Positions 1 to 8,505 of a DNA stretch of 64,000 bases are shown here, one piece after another. The translations under genes were made by a program, and so were the position numbers. The notes below the pieces were generated by a model that made no database searches, was not told the DNA's origin, and saw only the letters and a list, made by a program, of their open reading frames with translations. Numbering within the stretch: the first letter of the stretch is position 1; the number at the start of each line of letters is the position of its first letter. The stretch is from Vasconcelosia minhoensis LEGE 07310 (GTDB taxonomy: Bacteria > Cyanobacteriota > Cyanobacteriia > Phormidesmidales > Phormidesmidaceae), in NCBI RefSeq assembly GCF_015207255.1, contig NZ_JADEXG010000023.1:1-64000 (forward strand). The letters run 5' to 3'.

Positions 1-1
1 G

Positions 2-148
2 GGGATGTACCGACTCAAAACCGTTTTCACAGGTGAGGTGTGTGCCAGAAAGATAGCAGCTCAAACCACCGAGTTGATGATTGAATGTAAGGCGCTCAAC
101 CGGATGACGCAGCTCGGAATGCCTGATAGCTACCGCGTTGCAGCCTAG
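2..148 (+). mobile_element. C-terminal end of a DDE transposase (partial, enters from the left)
   Basis: An open frame enters from the window edge and ends in TAG at 146-148. Its last residues read TQLGMPDSYRVAA, which resembles the C-terminal tail of IS4/IS5-type DDE transposases (ALNRM.QLGMP pattern). The catalytic domain lies outside the window, so the family cannot be fixed and intactness is unknown. The stop is in the same frame as the WD40 remnant that begins 12 bases later. This suggests an insertion or rearrangement that removed the front of that gene. The family assignment is an inference from a short tail. Confidence 0.42.
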
Positions 149-160
149 AAAACGACCGAG

Positions 161-1963
161 ATGGGAAACCCCTGTCCCTTTCTCAATTCATGCAACAAAG
201 CCGTTCGCTCTATTACCTTTACGCCTGACGGGAAAACCGTGGTGAGCGGCGGAGACGATCAGCTGCTCAAACTGTGGGACGTGCAAACGGGACAGTGCCG
301 TCGCCAGCTACATAACCCCGATGGCACTGTTTGGGCCGTCACCGTGAGCCCTAATGGCGAAACTATTGCTATGACAGATGGCACCATTAAGCTCTGGCAT
401 CTCCTCACCGACGAATATCTTCCATTAGTAGATTATCTGGACTGGACCACTACGGTTCGCTTCAGTCCCGATGACCAGCTGCTTGCGGCGAGCTGTAATG
501 ACGGTACGATTAAGCTGTGGAACGTTCACACCCGCCAATGTTTCCATACCTTGTCTGCTCATCAGGCTCGGCCCTTAATATTTCTGCGCTTTAGCCCAGA
601 CGGACAAAGCCTGACCAGCGGTGCTATGGACAAACAGGTGAAGTGGTGGAATGTAAATACGGGGAAACTTGTGCGATCGCAGGTGCATCAGGGCTGGGTC
701 TGGTGGGTTGATTGCAGCCCTGATGGGCAGATGGTCGCAAGCTGTAGCGCTGACCAAACGATTAAGCTGTGGGACTATCACACGGGTCAGTTAATCAAAA
801 CGTTTCAGGGCCATGAGTACGGGGTGCGAATTGTCTTATTTGGCTCAAATCATACTTTGGTCAGCAGTGACGAAGGCCAAACGATGAAGCTGTGGGATAT
901 TCCAACCGGGAGATGTCTGAAGACCTGGCGAGGATATGGCGGTAATATTTGGGCAATTGCTTTTAGCCCCGATGGTCGAACGTTGATTAGCAGTGGAGAA
1001 GAGCAAACGGCAAAGCTATGGGATGTGCAGACGGAGCGGTGCCTCAAGCTTTTGCGTGGGCATAGAGTGTGGGTGCGCTCGGTGGATTTTAGCCCAGATG
1101 GTGAAACTGTAGTTACCTGTGGTGTAGACTGCGTCGTCAAAATCTGGCAGGCTGCAACGGGTGAATGTTTGCGAACGATTCAGGGGCATACGAGCTTTGT
1201 CTGGTCAGTAGACTATAGCCCCGATAGCCGAACGATCGCGACCTGTAGCGTGGACTATACCGTACGGCTGTGGGACGTTGATACTGGATCATGCTTGAAT
1301 ATCTTAAATCACGGTAGTCCGGTGATTACCGTGATCTACAGTCCCAACGGTCAAACCCTAGCGAGCTATGGTGTTGATCAGAGCATTAAACTATGGAATG
1401 CCGCTACTGGCGACTGCCTCCAGTCTTTGCAAACCCATGGCGAATGGCATTTCTCAGCTACGTTTGATTGGGGCGGCGCGATCGCCTTTCATCCCAATGG
1501 GCAAACGCTCGCAAGCAACTGTGATACCGGCTAAATTCAGCTTTGGACTGTAGCCGATGGACAGCCGCTGCGAAAGTTTCAGGCCCACAGTAGCCCGGTA
1601 GTCGCGATCGCTTATAGCCAGATGGGCGACGATGGGTTACGGCTGGACTAGATCAGGCTATTAAAGTGTGGGATAGCGAAACAGGCGACTGTCTTGGCGT
1701 ATTGCAGGGCCATGCTCAGTGGATCTATACTCTGACCTTCACCTATCTTCAGATAGAGAATTCATCAGAGAGTAAACTCGTGTTGGCCAGCAGCGGCGAC
1801 GATCGCACCATTCGCTTCTGGGACATTGAAACGGGTAAATGCCTTAAAACTTTAAGGAGTGAACGCCCCTATGGAAGGCATGGACATCACGAATGCAAGA
1901 GGCTTGTCGGCGCTTCAAGTTTCTACACTTAAAGCATTAGGAGCAGTTGAGCATACCCCTTGA
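161..1963 (+). pseudogene. WD40-repeat protein pseudogene (C-terminal part of an NB-ARC/AAA-WD40 type regulator)
   Basis: About thirteen WD40 blades can be followed by their KLWD..TG.C ends: ten up to a TAA at 1532-1534, one more (QLWTVADGQP) after that stop in the same frame, and two after a frameshift near 1636-1640 (TAGLDQAIKVWD, RFWDIETGKC). A second one-base shift near 1870 (an extra G) separates the last blade from its natural tail, which reads ERPYEGMDITNARGLSALQ and then TLKALGAVEHTP, ending TGA 1961-1963. That tail is typical of the long cyanobacterial NTPase-WD40 proteins. The usual N-terminal NTPase domain is missing and a transposase end lies directly upstream. At least three disabling lesions make this a decaying gene, although the first 457 codons are still open from ATG 161. 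Confidence 0.85.
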
Positions 1964-2026
1964 AGTTCAGCTTAGCAAGAAGGACAAATCATAAAGCCGG
2001 ATGAGACTTTTAGCTCGTTTCCCCGC

Positions 2027-2440
2027 TTGGAAACGGCAAATTTGATCCTGCGAGAAATGGGACCAGCCGATGCAGAGGCGATATTTCGGATTTTCGCGGA
2101 CGATCAGGTGACGCAGTATACCGACATGGATTCTGCCACTCAGCTGAGCCAGGTGGAATGGCTGATTCAGCGTCGGACTGAGCTGTTTCGGCAAAAAAAG
2201 CGGATCCGCTGGGGGATTGCCCGCAAGCAAGACAATGTCATCATTGGCTCCTGCGGCTACACCCAGTGGCATCAGCAGTCTCGCCGGGCTGAAATTGGCT
2301 ATGAGCTAGCCAGGGCCTACTGGCACCAGGGGATCATGACCGAAGCCGCAAAAGCGGTGATTGACTTTGGCTTTCAGGCGATGGAGTTGAATCGAATTGA
2401 AGCCATGGTGATGCTAGAGAATCAGGCGTCGATGAAGCTG
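2027..2440 (+). pseudogene. GNAT acetyltransferase (RimJ/RimL type), 3' end deleted
   Basis: The frame reads LETANLILREMGPADAEAIFRIF, then EIGYELARAYWHQGIMTEA (acetyl-CoA binding motif region) and NRIEAMVMLENQASMKL. This is the usual RimJ/RimL-like N-acetyltransferase order. Family members continue with a beta-strand motif such as LLEKLGF and end about 40 residues later. Here the match stops at about 2437 and the frame runs on through the antisense of the neighbouring toxin gene. The only standard start is TTG 2027, and the frame is open without a better start from 1976. The protein would lack the end of the fold and is probably inactive. Its substrate cannot be told. Confidence 0.7.
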
Positions 2441-2700
2441 AACGAACCTGTCAGATTTTCCTTACGCAAAACCTGTTCTAGCGAGTCTTTGCCTTTCATA
2501 CTTCGATTAGCTGTAAGCAGAGCCATCTGGCCTTCCTGGGCAATTTTCCAAACAGCGCGATCGCTAATATCGACTGATAAATTCATGTCTATGAAGGTTA
2601 CAAACCGAATCGGTAGCAGCTCCAACCAACCTTGGTTAGCAATAGTACCCAATAAAATTTCTGCATGTCCCTCCAGATTGTGATCAACGAGAAGGATCAT
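2422..2700 (-). pseudogene. DUF5615 PIN-like toxin, C-terminus truncated
   Basis: The product begins MILLVDHNLEGHAEILLG and contains LLTANRSMKGKDSLEQVLR, the hallmark of the DUF5615 (PIN-like) proteins that pair with DUF433 proteins. Acidic residues of the LLVDHN motif would bind metal in a nuclease-type site. Full-length relatives continue for another 25-35 residues after the LEQ..RE.N motif. Here the frame turns into unrelated sequence (LTGSFSFIDA) at the point where the convergent acetyltransferase also breaks off. The start codon overlaps the stop of the DUF433 gene by four bases, so the two are translationally coupled. Loss of the C-terminal strand probably disables the toxin. Confidence 0.65.
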
Positions 2701-3074
2701 GCTTCTAATTCATGTTTGGCCTTTTGATCTTGGAGTTTTGCCCAAAGTAATTCTCGTCCTGGCATAGGTGGCATCGTTGCAATACGGGCAAAGTGCTCTC
2801 GATTACGCTCTTCCCAATACTGCTGACTTTCCTTAGCCTGCCTCAGAACAGTCTGATAGTCTGCCTCCACTTCAGTGCGATGAGTCTCAATGTAGGCAAG
2901 CGCTGCACTAATTTGTTCATCAGTGAGGTTAAAAAGTGCCTGAATAAACTTTGCCGGATATTGGGACACCACATAATCCATCACATCATAAAGCGTGATG
3001 CGTGTACCCGAAATGGTTAATCCCCGCTCTGTACGGATAATAGTCGTCTTCCCATTGGACATTGAAGTCGTCAT
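2697..3074 (-). CDS. DUF433 family protein (antitoxin-like partner of DUF5615)
   Basis: This 125-residue protein carries the DUF433 core (RTERGLTISGTRITLYDVMDY followed by LTDEQISAALAYIETHR), a winged-helix-like fold found in VapB-like antitoxins. A longer charged C-terminal part follows (EADYQTVLRQAKESQQYWEERN), as in the cyanobacterial subfamily. It lies immediately upstream of and overlaps the DUF5615 gene, the standard arrangement of this toxin-antitoxin pair. The frame is intact although its partner is truncated. It may therefore now act alone, for example as a regulator, or be on its way to loss. DNA binding is inferred from the family only. Confidence 0.75.
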   Translation of the reverse strand: MTTSMSNGKTTIIRTERGLTISGTRITLYDVMDYVVSQYPAKFIQALFNLTDEQISAALAYIETHRTEVEADYQTVLRQAKESQQYWEERNREHFARIATMPPMPGRELLWAKLQDQKAKHELEA

Positions 3075-3100
3075 GATATACAGTCTCCAAAACCTTAGAA

Positions 3101-3853
3101 CTATTCTAACCAGCGAAAGGCGCGGCGTAGCTCAGCGGTTCCATTATTTTCGTACCAGCGACCGTGAGCCAAGATAACTTTTTCAGGGTTCCACTGAAGC
3201 ATTTGTTTCAAACAGCTTTGGGACCGACGCTTTTGTCCCCAGAACGTCATTCGCAAATCTAGCGGGGCTTTGCCATCGGGGTCGGCACTCCCTGCTAGCT
3301 TCAGCAGCCAGCGAAACCACCTGCTCACCTTGTCGGGTTCAAAGTTTTCAATCAGGTCGGCAAGAATAAGAGTGGCACTTTTACGATGGAAAAAGACAAC
3401 TTCATCCATGAAACGGCTGCCGCGAAAGATCAGCTGATCTAGGTCTGCGGCCCACTGAGACGGTGGGTTGTCTTCTAAATCAGCATCGAAGCTCACAGCG
3501 ATCTTTTGCTGTGCTGAGCGATCGCGCACACCTGGTGAAGCCCATGCCATCGCTTCTGGATAAGCCCTGGCCCAGGTACCGATATGAGCATAGTGAATTT
3601 TGTTGGGCGAAATCAGGTAACGGAGCGGGCCAAGCGAATTAATTTGAGCTTTCAATTCTGGGGTCAGTTCTGTTGGTGAGTGGCACCATAGCTCGCCGCT
3701 GCTCAGGCGCACTATGGTCATGCGAGTTGGAAAAGGAATCTCTGTCCCATACATGGCCATAGAGACGATTGGGCCATCGACAATCCAGATATCTTCATCT
3801 ACCGGCTTGAGGGTATTGATGGGTTCGTATAGCGCGATCGCAGCGTTACTCAT
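3101..3853 (-). CDS. DUF4336 domain-containing protein
   Basis: The 250-residue product matches DUF4336: DEDIWIVDGPIVSMAMYGTEIPFPTRMTIVRL near the start, then LRYLISPNKIHYAHIGTWARAYPEA, and VILAHGRWYENNG near the end. The fold is thought to be metallo-beta-lactamase-like, with the H-x-H type region (NKIHYAHI) and the late HGRW histidine as candidate metal ligands. Its substrate is unknown. No signal peptide is visible, so it is probably cytosolic. It ends 27 bases before the DUF433 gene and could be read together with it. The start is ATG 3853, and only a weak Shine-Dalgarno sequence (TAGAG) is seen. Confidence 0.8.
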   Translation of the reverse strand: MSNAAIALYEPINTLKPVDEDIWIVDGPIVSMAMYGTEIPFPTRMTIVRLSSGELWCHSPTELTPELKAQINSLGPLRYLISPNKIHYAHIGTWARAYPEAMAWASPGVRDRSAQQKIAVSFDADLEDNPPSQWAADLDQLIFRGSRFMDEVVFFHRKSATLILADLIENFEPDKVSRWFRWLLKLAGSADPDGKAPLDLRMTFWGQKRRSQSCLKQMLQWNPEKVILAHGRWYENNGTAELRRAFRWLE

Positions 3854-3980
3854 AGCTCTATGTCTAGGTAATAGCCCGCTCCCACAATATTAGCGTCAGA
3901 CCTTAGGAGCTGGGCCAATCTAACGTCCGATATAGATACTACCTCGTCATAAAGGTTTACATTGAATTTCAGTCGTATCT

Positions 3981-4301
3981 TTGGCAGGGCAGATATCTCA
4001 ATCAAATGAGCTAGAGGCGAAGGAAGCCACATTATTTGATCGCACCTTTCGCGACAGTGAAGGCAATATCGTGATTGCCCAACCGCCTAACCTGCCGGTT
4101 TTAGTTGGAGTCGCGGCGACCTTCCTACAGTTTGTCCTCCCAAGTGGCAACATCCAGACCGCAGCGGGTTTAATTGCATTCGGTGCTTTATTCACCTGGG
4201 CCTGGCAGGAGCTGTTTGAGGGAGTCAACTACTTCCGTCGATCGCTGGGCCTAATTGGGCTGATGAGCCTGATCGGGTTGGGGCTTGTTTTCGTGAAGTA
4301 A
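3981..4301 (+). CDS. Small conserved cyanobacterial membrane protein
   Basis: The frame encodes about 106 residues: a polar start, the segment ATLFDRTFRDSEGNIVIAQPPNLP, and then three hydrophobic stretches (LVGVAATFLQFVL, AAGLIAFGALFTWAWQELF and LGLIGLMSLIGLGLVFV). It looks like the small uncharacterised integral membrane proteins common in cyanobacteria. The only usable standard start is TTG 3981 and no good ribosome binding site precedes it, so the true start is uncertain. It stands alone between a DUF4336 gene and an HxlR gene, both on the opposite strand. No function can be assigned. Confidence 0.6.
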   Translation: MAGQISQSNELEAKEATLFDRTFRDSEGNIVIAQPPNLPVLVGVAATFLQFVLPSGNIQTAAGLIAFGALFTWAWQELFEGVNYFRRSLGLIGLMSLIGLGLVFVK

Positions 4302-4373
4302 ATGGGTTTAATTGTTTCCAACTAGGCGTTGCTTAGTTTTGATTTTTAAATTATTTGAAATTATCGAAAAAAC

Positions 4374-4754
4374 TTACTGTTCGACTGCTTTCTCGGAAAC
4401 AATTTTTGAACGTTTTGTTACTTCAACACATTTTAGTCCCCAGTCTTCAAGCGATTCCAATGTTGGCTTCAGTAATTCGCCTAAATCTGTCAATGAATAC
4501 TCGACTTTTGGCGGTATCTCGGGATAAACTTTTCGATTGATTACTCCATCGCCTTCTAACTCCCTTAACTGTCTTGTCAGAATTCGCTGCGACAGTTCAG
4601 GGAACGTACGCTTAAGCTGGTTAAATCTCTTAGGCCCATCAAGCAAGTGATAAAGAATCACGCCTTTCCATTTATCTGAAATTGCATCTAAGGCTGCTTC
4701 AACGTAGCAGCCTTTCGTTCCATCGTAAGATACGTGTCTCATCGGCCTCATCAT
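4374..4754 (-). CDS. HxlR family transcriptional regulator
   Basis: The product has the HxlR winged-helix core: GCYVEAALDAISDKWKGVIL, then LDGPKRFNQLKRTFPELSQRIL, LTRQLRELEGDGVINRKVYP and VEYSLTDLGELLKPTLESL. The conserved Cys of the first motif can be a redox sensor in relatives such as YodB and QorR. I place the start at ATG 4754 because AAAGGAG lies just upstream. A frame extension to 4805 would run through the operator. The protein is about 126 residues. It is divergent from an NAD-dependent epimerase gene, a common arrangement in which HxlR represses the oxidoreductase. An inverted repeat lies between the two starts. Confidence 0.88.
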   Translation of the reverse strand: MMRPMRHVSYDGTKGCYVEAALDAISDKWKGVILYHLLDGPKRFNQLKRTFPELSQRILTRQLRELEGDGVINRKVYPEIPPKVEYSLTDLGELLKPTLESLEDWGLKCVEVTKRSKIVSEKAVEQ

Positions 4755-4775
4755 TGACTCCTTTCTGAAATAGCG

Positions 4776-4799
4776 GTTAGTGACATATTTGTTACTAAC
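4776..4799. promoter_or_regulatory. Probable HxlR operator (inverted repeat)
   Basis: GTTAGTGAC and GTTACTAAC form a near-perfect inverted repeat (one mismatch in nine) around a six-base ATATTT centre. It lies 22 bases upstream of the HxlR start and 66 bases upstream of the divergent epimerase gene. The length and symmetry suit an HxlR dimer, so autoregulation plus control of the epimerase is likely. This is inference from position and symmetry. Confidence 0.55.
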
Positions 4800-4864
4800 G
4801 CACAAAAATATCCGTTCTTACATAATTCTAACTAATTTTGCATAATCGGAATGTAATTTGAGGC

Positions 4865-5776
4865 ATGGATCAGCAAATGAAAATTTTTCTAACAGGGACA
4901 TCCGGTTATATCGGTGGTTCAATTGCTGCTGCATTGGTGGCTTCTGAACATACAGTATCAGGCCTATGTCGTTCAGCAGAAAAGGCTAAGTTACTGAAGC
5001 AACGGGGAATTGAGCCTGTTATTGGGACTCTGAGCGATGAGAAGCTACTCTTTGAAGCCGCTAAATCAGCAGATGCCGTTGTAAATGCCGCAGATGCTGA
5101 TGATCCCTTTGCCGCTGAGATATTGCTTCAGGCACTTGAAGGTTCAGAAAAAAAACTGATTCACACCAGTGGATCGAGTATCGTTGGCGATCGAGCGGCG
5201 GGTGAATATAGTTCTCGTACTTTTCAGGAAGATATTCCACGCCCAATTCGATTTGAAAAAATTGGGCGGGTGGCAGTTGATACCCACGTAATCGAAGGGG
5301 TTAATCGGGGTGTTCACTCTGTGGTTATGTGTCCCTGCCTTATCTACGGATATGGAGCGGGATTGCATAGAGAAAGTATTCAGGTTCCTTGGATGATTGC
5401 AGTTGCCAAGAAATATCAACAAGCGAGGTACATTGGCAAAGGAGAAAACATCTGGTCAACCGTTCATATTGATGATCTCGTAAATGCTTACCTGCTTGCA
5501 CTTGAGAAAGCGCCTGCAGAATCATTCTTTTTTCTAGAAAACGGTGAAGCCAGCCTCAAAGCGTTATCTGAGACAATCCATCGTGAACTTAATTTTAATG
5601 GCACACCACAAACCTGGACGATTGAGGAAGCGGTTCAAGAATGGGGGCAAGAGGCAGCACATTTCGCTTTTGGTTCCAACAGCCGCGTTCGTTCAGATAA
5701 GGCTAAAAATTTGCTTAGATGGATACCCAATCACCCATCAGTGATTGATTGGTTGAAGAAGACACTGAATTTATAG
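4865..5776 (+). CDS. NAD-dependent epimerase/dehydratase family protein (extended SDR)
   Basis: The 303-residue protein begins MKIFLTGTSGYIGGSIAAAL after four residues, giving the extended-SDR nucleotide-binding motif TGxxGxxG. It also has the VVNAADAD region and HTSGSSIVGD. In place of the classical YxxxK it reads RFEKIGRVAVDTHVI, so the catalytic Tyr-Lys pair looks changed and the protein may be atypical. The C-terminal part (VHIDDLVNAYLLALEKA) is the usual substrate-side motif. ATG 4865 and ATG 4877 are both possible, and GAGG lies only one base before the first. Being divergent from an HxlR repressor, it probably handles or responds to a reactive small molecule. Confidence 0.82.
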   Translation: MDQQMKIFLTGTSGYIGGSIAAALVASEHTVSGLCRSAEKAKLLKQRGIEPVIGTLSDEKLLFEAAKSADAVVNAADADDPFAAEILLQALEGSEKKLIHTSGSSIVGDRAAGEYSSRTFQEDIPRPIRFEKIGRVAVDTHVIEGVNRGVHSVVMCPCLIYGYGAGLHRESIQVPWMIAVAKKYQQARYIGKGENIWSTVHIDDLVNAYLLALEKAPAESFFFLENGEASLKALSETIHRELNFNGTPQTWTIEEAVQEWGQEAAHFAFGSNSRVRSDKAKNLLRWIPNHPSVIDWLKKTLNL

Positions 5777-5786
5777 AAGGTATGGC

Positions 5787-7253
5787 TTACAATCTAGCAG
5801 GTTTTAGAAAGTAAGCAATTCGCTCGATGCCTGTTTGGATTTTTTCCTCACTGAGTTCGCTGTAGCTGAAGATAAATTCGTGCCCTTCGCCTCCAGCCAG
5901 ATAGTGAGACTGCGCTGAGATCAGGCCCACACCAGCCTGGGCGGCGCGGGCAATCAGCTCTGCATCCTGTAGCTCGGTTTGGAAGCGCACCATCAGATGC
6001 AGGCCGGCGTTTTCACCCAGGATAGTGACGCGATCGCAAAAAACTTCCTTTAGCGCCGCAACCAAGGTCTGACGTCGCTGATCATAGCGCGATCGCATTC
6101 GCCGAATATGCCGCTCCAGATGTCCCTCGGCGATGAAATCTGCCAGCACTGCCTGCTCTAGCGCCGGCGTCTGCCGATCGGCTAGCCATTTGGCTCGGCT
6201 GAAAACCTCTACCAGAGCAAGCGGCAGCACGATATAGCCAATCCGCAGCGCTGGAAACAACACCTTTGAGAAGGTGCCCATATACAGCACCGACTGGCCC
6301 AGTCCTAAGCCTTGTAATGCCGGAATAGGCCGTCCCTCATAGCGATATTCGCTGTCATAGTCGTCTTCTACAATCAGGCTGCCCGTCCGCTCTGCCCAAG
6401 CCAGGAGAGCTAGCCGACGGGCCAAAGACAGCACGGCTCCGGTCGGAAACTGGTGGGAGGGCGTGACGTAGACCAGCCGGACCGCTTCTGAAACTTCTTC
6501 CAGATGACTCACTTGAAAACCTGCCCCATCGACTGTAATGGGTAGCAGCCGAGCTCCCTGAGATTCAAAAATGCGGCGGGCGCTGAGATAGCCCGGATCT
6601 TCAAAGGCGACCCGCTCCCCTGGTTCCAGCAGCAGCCGAGCTGTCAGATAAATGGCCTGCTGCGTCCCGTTGGTAATCAGGATTTGCTCGGGATTGCAGT
6701 GAACAGCGCGAGCTTGGGAGAGGTAATGCGCGATCGCGCTTCTCAGCGGTCCATACCCCATCGGGTCGGCGGCATAGTCCAACCAGTCATGATGGCGGCA
6801 ATGGAGAGATAGCAGCTTGCGCCACTGCTCCAGGGGAAACTGGTCGAGGGCCGGACGGCCATAGCGAAAGCTAATTTCAGCTGCTGGCTCGGCTGTAGCC
6901 GGATGGGCCAGATCGGCCAGGCTTGCGCCGTAGGAAGATAGTTGAATGGAAGTAGGGGCGGGCTTGGAAGCTGTCGGGACGGACTGCGATCGCAGTAAAT
7001 CATCCGGCAGCTGGTCACACACGTAGGTGCCTGAACCGACTACCGTTTGCAGATAGCCCTCGCTCAGCAGCTGCTCGTAGCTCTGAGTCACGGTGGAGCG
7101 GGCAATGCTCAACGCTTTTGCTAGGGCGCGGGTAGACGGCAGCCGCTGTTGGGGGGCCAGACGTCCCGTCAGAATGGCCTGCCGCAGGGCATCGTAGAGC
7201 TGTCGGTGGAGGGAAGTTGAGCTGTGGGGGGTGAGCGCGATCGCAAATTCCAT
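5787..7253 (-). CDS. MocR-type regulator (GntR HTH fused to PLP aminotransferase fold)
   Basis: The 488-residue product has an N-terminal GntR winged helix (LHRQLYDALRQAILTGRLAP, LPSTRALAKALSIARSTV, residues about 12-75), a linker, and a fold-type I aminotransferase domain. The PLP lysine is K330 in MGTFSKVLFPALRIGY, with NGTQQAIYL and VEDDYDSEYRY as other cofactor motifs. MocR proteins such as PdxR, GabR and PtsJ use PLP or its adducts as effector. The gene is divergent from an operon encoding an acetyltransferase, a transglutaminase-like protein and a PNPOx-like flavoprotein, which it very likely controls through the intergenic inverted repeat. It could be PdxR-like, but no pdxST genes are adjacent. 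Confidence 0.88.
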   Translation of the reverse strand: MEFAIALTPHSSTSLHRQLYDALRQAILTGRLAPQQRLPSTRALAKALSIARSTVTQSYEQLLSEGYLQTVVGSGTYVCDQLPDDLLRSQSVPTASKPAPTSIQLSSYGASLADLAHPATAEPAAEISFRYGRPALDQFPLEQWRKLLSLHCRHHDWLDYAADPMGYGPLRSAIAHYLSQARAVHCNPEQILITNGTQQAIYLTARLLLEPGERVAFEDPGYLSARRIFESQGARLLPITVDGAGFQVSHLEEVSEAVRLVYVTPSHQFPTGAVLSLARRLALLAWAERTGSLIVEDDYDSEYRYEGRPIPALQGLGLGQSVLYMGTFSKVLFPALRIGYIVLPLALVEVFSRAKWLADRQTPALEQAVLADFIAEGHLERHIRRMRSRYDQRRQTLVAALKEVFCDRVTILGENAGLHLMVRFQTELQDAELIARAAQAGVGLISAQSHYLAGGEGHEFIFSYSELSEEKIQTGIERIAYFLKPARL

Positions 7254-7269
7254 CGGCCAGTGGGGGCAA

Positions 7270-7317
7270 AGTGGACTGGCAGAGTTAATTAAAATTGGCT
7301 CTTGCAGGAGTCCATTG
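7270..7317. promoter_or_regulatory. Probable MocR operator between divergent promoters
   Basis: The spacer holds AAGTGGACTGG at 7269-7279 and its inverted counterpart, which reads CAATGGACTCC on the other strand, at 7307-7317 (core TGGACT at 7272-7277, AGTCCA at 7309-7314). The centres are about 37 bases apart. Paired half-sites with a GTGGACT-like core resemble sites described for PdxR-type MocR regulators. The AT-rich middle (TTAATTAAAATT) would hold the MocR promoter or allow bending. The assignment is from pattern and position only. Confidence 0.5.
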
Positions 7318-7371
7318 TTAAGCCTATGCTAAGCGAATAGAGGTTCTTCTGTCCAAGCTTTATCAATTCCA

Positions 7372-7848
7372 ATGGTGACCCAAATATCCATTCAATTTAG
7401 AGCTGCCTATGCACAAGAAGGTGTTCTCGTTGCGGAACATTTCTATCGCATGTGGCGAGACATTGGCGTTGCTGAAAAAGATATTCAGCCGGACTGGCAG
7501 AAGATTACACAAGCGTTTATGCAGCAGGCTCGTCAAGGCTTGGGCTATCAGGCGTTTGTCGCAGAGGTCGAAGGCGCAGTCGTCGGCTCAGCCAGCTGTC
7601 AGCTCTACGCCGGGCTCTATCCCGCAATTCTATCGGAACAGTATCGAAAGTATGGCTACATCTGGGGCGTCTATGTCGAACCTGCCGATCGAAAACGGGG
7701 CATTGCCACTCGGCTCACTCAGATGAGCGTGGATTACTTGAAGTCGCTTGGCTGCACGCGAGTTTTGTTGAATGCGGCTCCCAAAGGACGTTCGGTCTAT
7801 CAAAATTTGGGATTCGCTGATGGCAATACGATGGGGTTAGACCTTTAG
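7372..7848 (+). CDS. GNAT family N-acetyltransferase
   Basis: The 158-residue protein has the GNAT layout: GYQAFVAEVEGAVVGSASCQ as the central strands, then YIWGVYVEPADRKRGIATRL as the acetyl-CoA pyrophosphate loop (motif A with RKRGIAT), and CTRVLLNAAPKGRSVYQNLGF as motif B. It is cytosolic. The substrate is unknown. It is the first gene of a three-gene operon (nine bases to the next) that runs away from a MocR gene. The acceptor could be the amine or amino acid sensed by that regulator, though this is conjecture. ATG 7372 is the first good start, and upstream Shine-Dalgarno sequence is poor. Confidence 0.85.
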   Translation: MVTQISIQFRAAYAQEGVLVAEHFYRMWRDIGVAEKDIQPDWQKITQAFMQQARQGLGYQAFVAEVEGAVVGSASCQLYAGLYPAILSEQYRKYGYIWGVYVEPADRKRGIATRLTQMSVDYLKSLGCTRVLLNAAPKGRSVYQNLGFADGNTMGLDL

Positions 7849-7857
7849 GAGAATATT

Positions 7858-8484
7858 ATGGTTGCCGCTGCTCCCGCTATTTTTTTGCCTGAAACTCAGG
7901 ATGTGAGAGCTTTTCTAACCGCTTCTGAGATTGTTGATTTCGAACATCCGGCGATCCAGACGGTTTCTAAGACATTTCATGAGCGTTCTCAAACTGAAGT
8001 AAAACGAGCCCAGGTTATTTATGACTGGGTGCGCGATCGCATTCCCCATTCTTTTGACATCGAAGGCAAAATTGTGACTTGCAAAGCTTCGGAAGTCCTC
8101 CAGCATAGGGAAGGCATTTGCTTTGCTAAAGCTCATCTGCTAGCAGCCCTGCTCCGCAGTGTTGGCATACCTGCGGGCTTTTGCTATCAGCGACTGGTTT
8201 TTGACGATGCCCAGCCCGGCTATCTGACCCTGCATGGTCTAAACGCCGTTTATCTACGAGACTTGCAGCGCTGGATCCGGCTAGACGCTCGTGGCAACAA
8301 ACCGGGTGTTCAGTCAGAGTTCAATCCACCGAAAGAACAGCTGGCCTATCCCGTCCGGCCAGAACTACGCGAATTGGACTATCCCACTATCTACGCTCAG
8401 CCTAGCGCCAGCGTCGTCAGGTCATTACAAACTAGCCCAACCCCGAGCCAGCTTGCAGCCCACCTGCCAGTTGAACTGCCCTAA
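7858..8484 (+). CDS. Transglutaminase-like cysteine protease/hydrolase family protein
   Basis: The 208-residue product carries the transglutaminase-like triad: Cys88 in REGICFAKAHLLAALLRS, His126 in LTLHGLNAVYL and Asp143 in RWIRLDARGNK. The lead-in VKRAQVIYDWVRDRIPHS is typical of bacterial members. Such proteins act as peptidases, amidases or acyl transferases, and no signal peptide is visible. It starts nine bases after the acetyltransferase and is followed 21 bases later by a PNPOx-like gene, so the three are one transcription unit. Transglutaminase-like genes recur beside MocR regulators in many genomes, but the reaction is not known to me. Confidence 0.85.
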   Translation: MVAAAPAIFLPETQDVRAFLTASEIVDFEHPAIQTVSKTFHERSQTEVKRAQVIYDWVRDRIPHSFDIEGKIVTCKASEVLQHREGICFAKAHLLAALLRSVGIPAGFCYQRLVFDDAQPGYLTLHGLNAVYLRDLQRWIRLDARGNKPGVQSEFNPPKEQLAYPVRPELRELDYPTIYAQPSASVVRSLQTSPTPSQLAAHLPVELP

Positions 8485-8505
8485 CCTATTCAAAAAGCGA
8501 ATCCC

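Noticed and set aside
161-1534. An intact 457-residue WD40 protein
   Set aside because: Further blades and the conserved family tail continue past the TAA in shifted frames, so the open frame is only part of a broken gene.
3850-4032. A 60-codon leftward frame overlapping the DUF4336 start by four bases
   Set aside because: No family is recognisable and it overlaps the better-supported membrane protein gene on the other strand.
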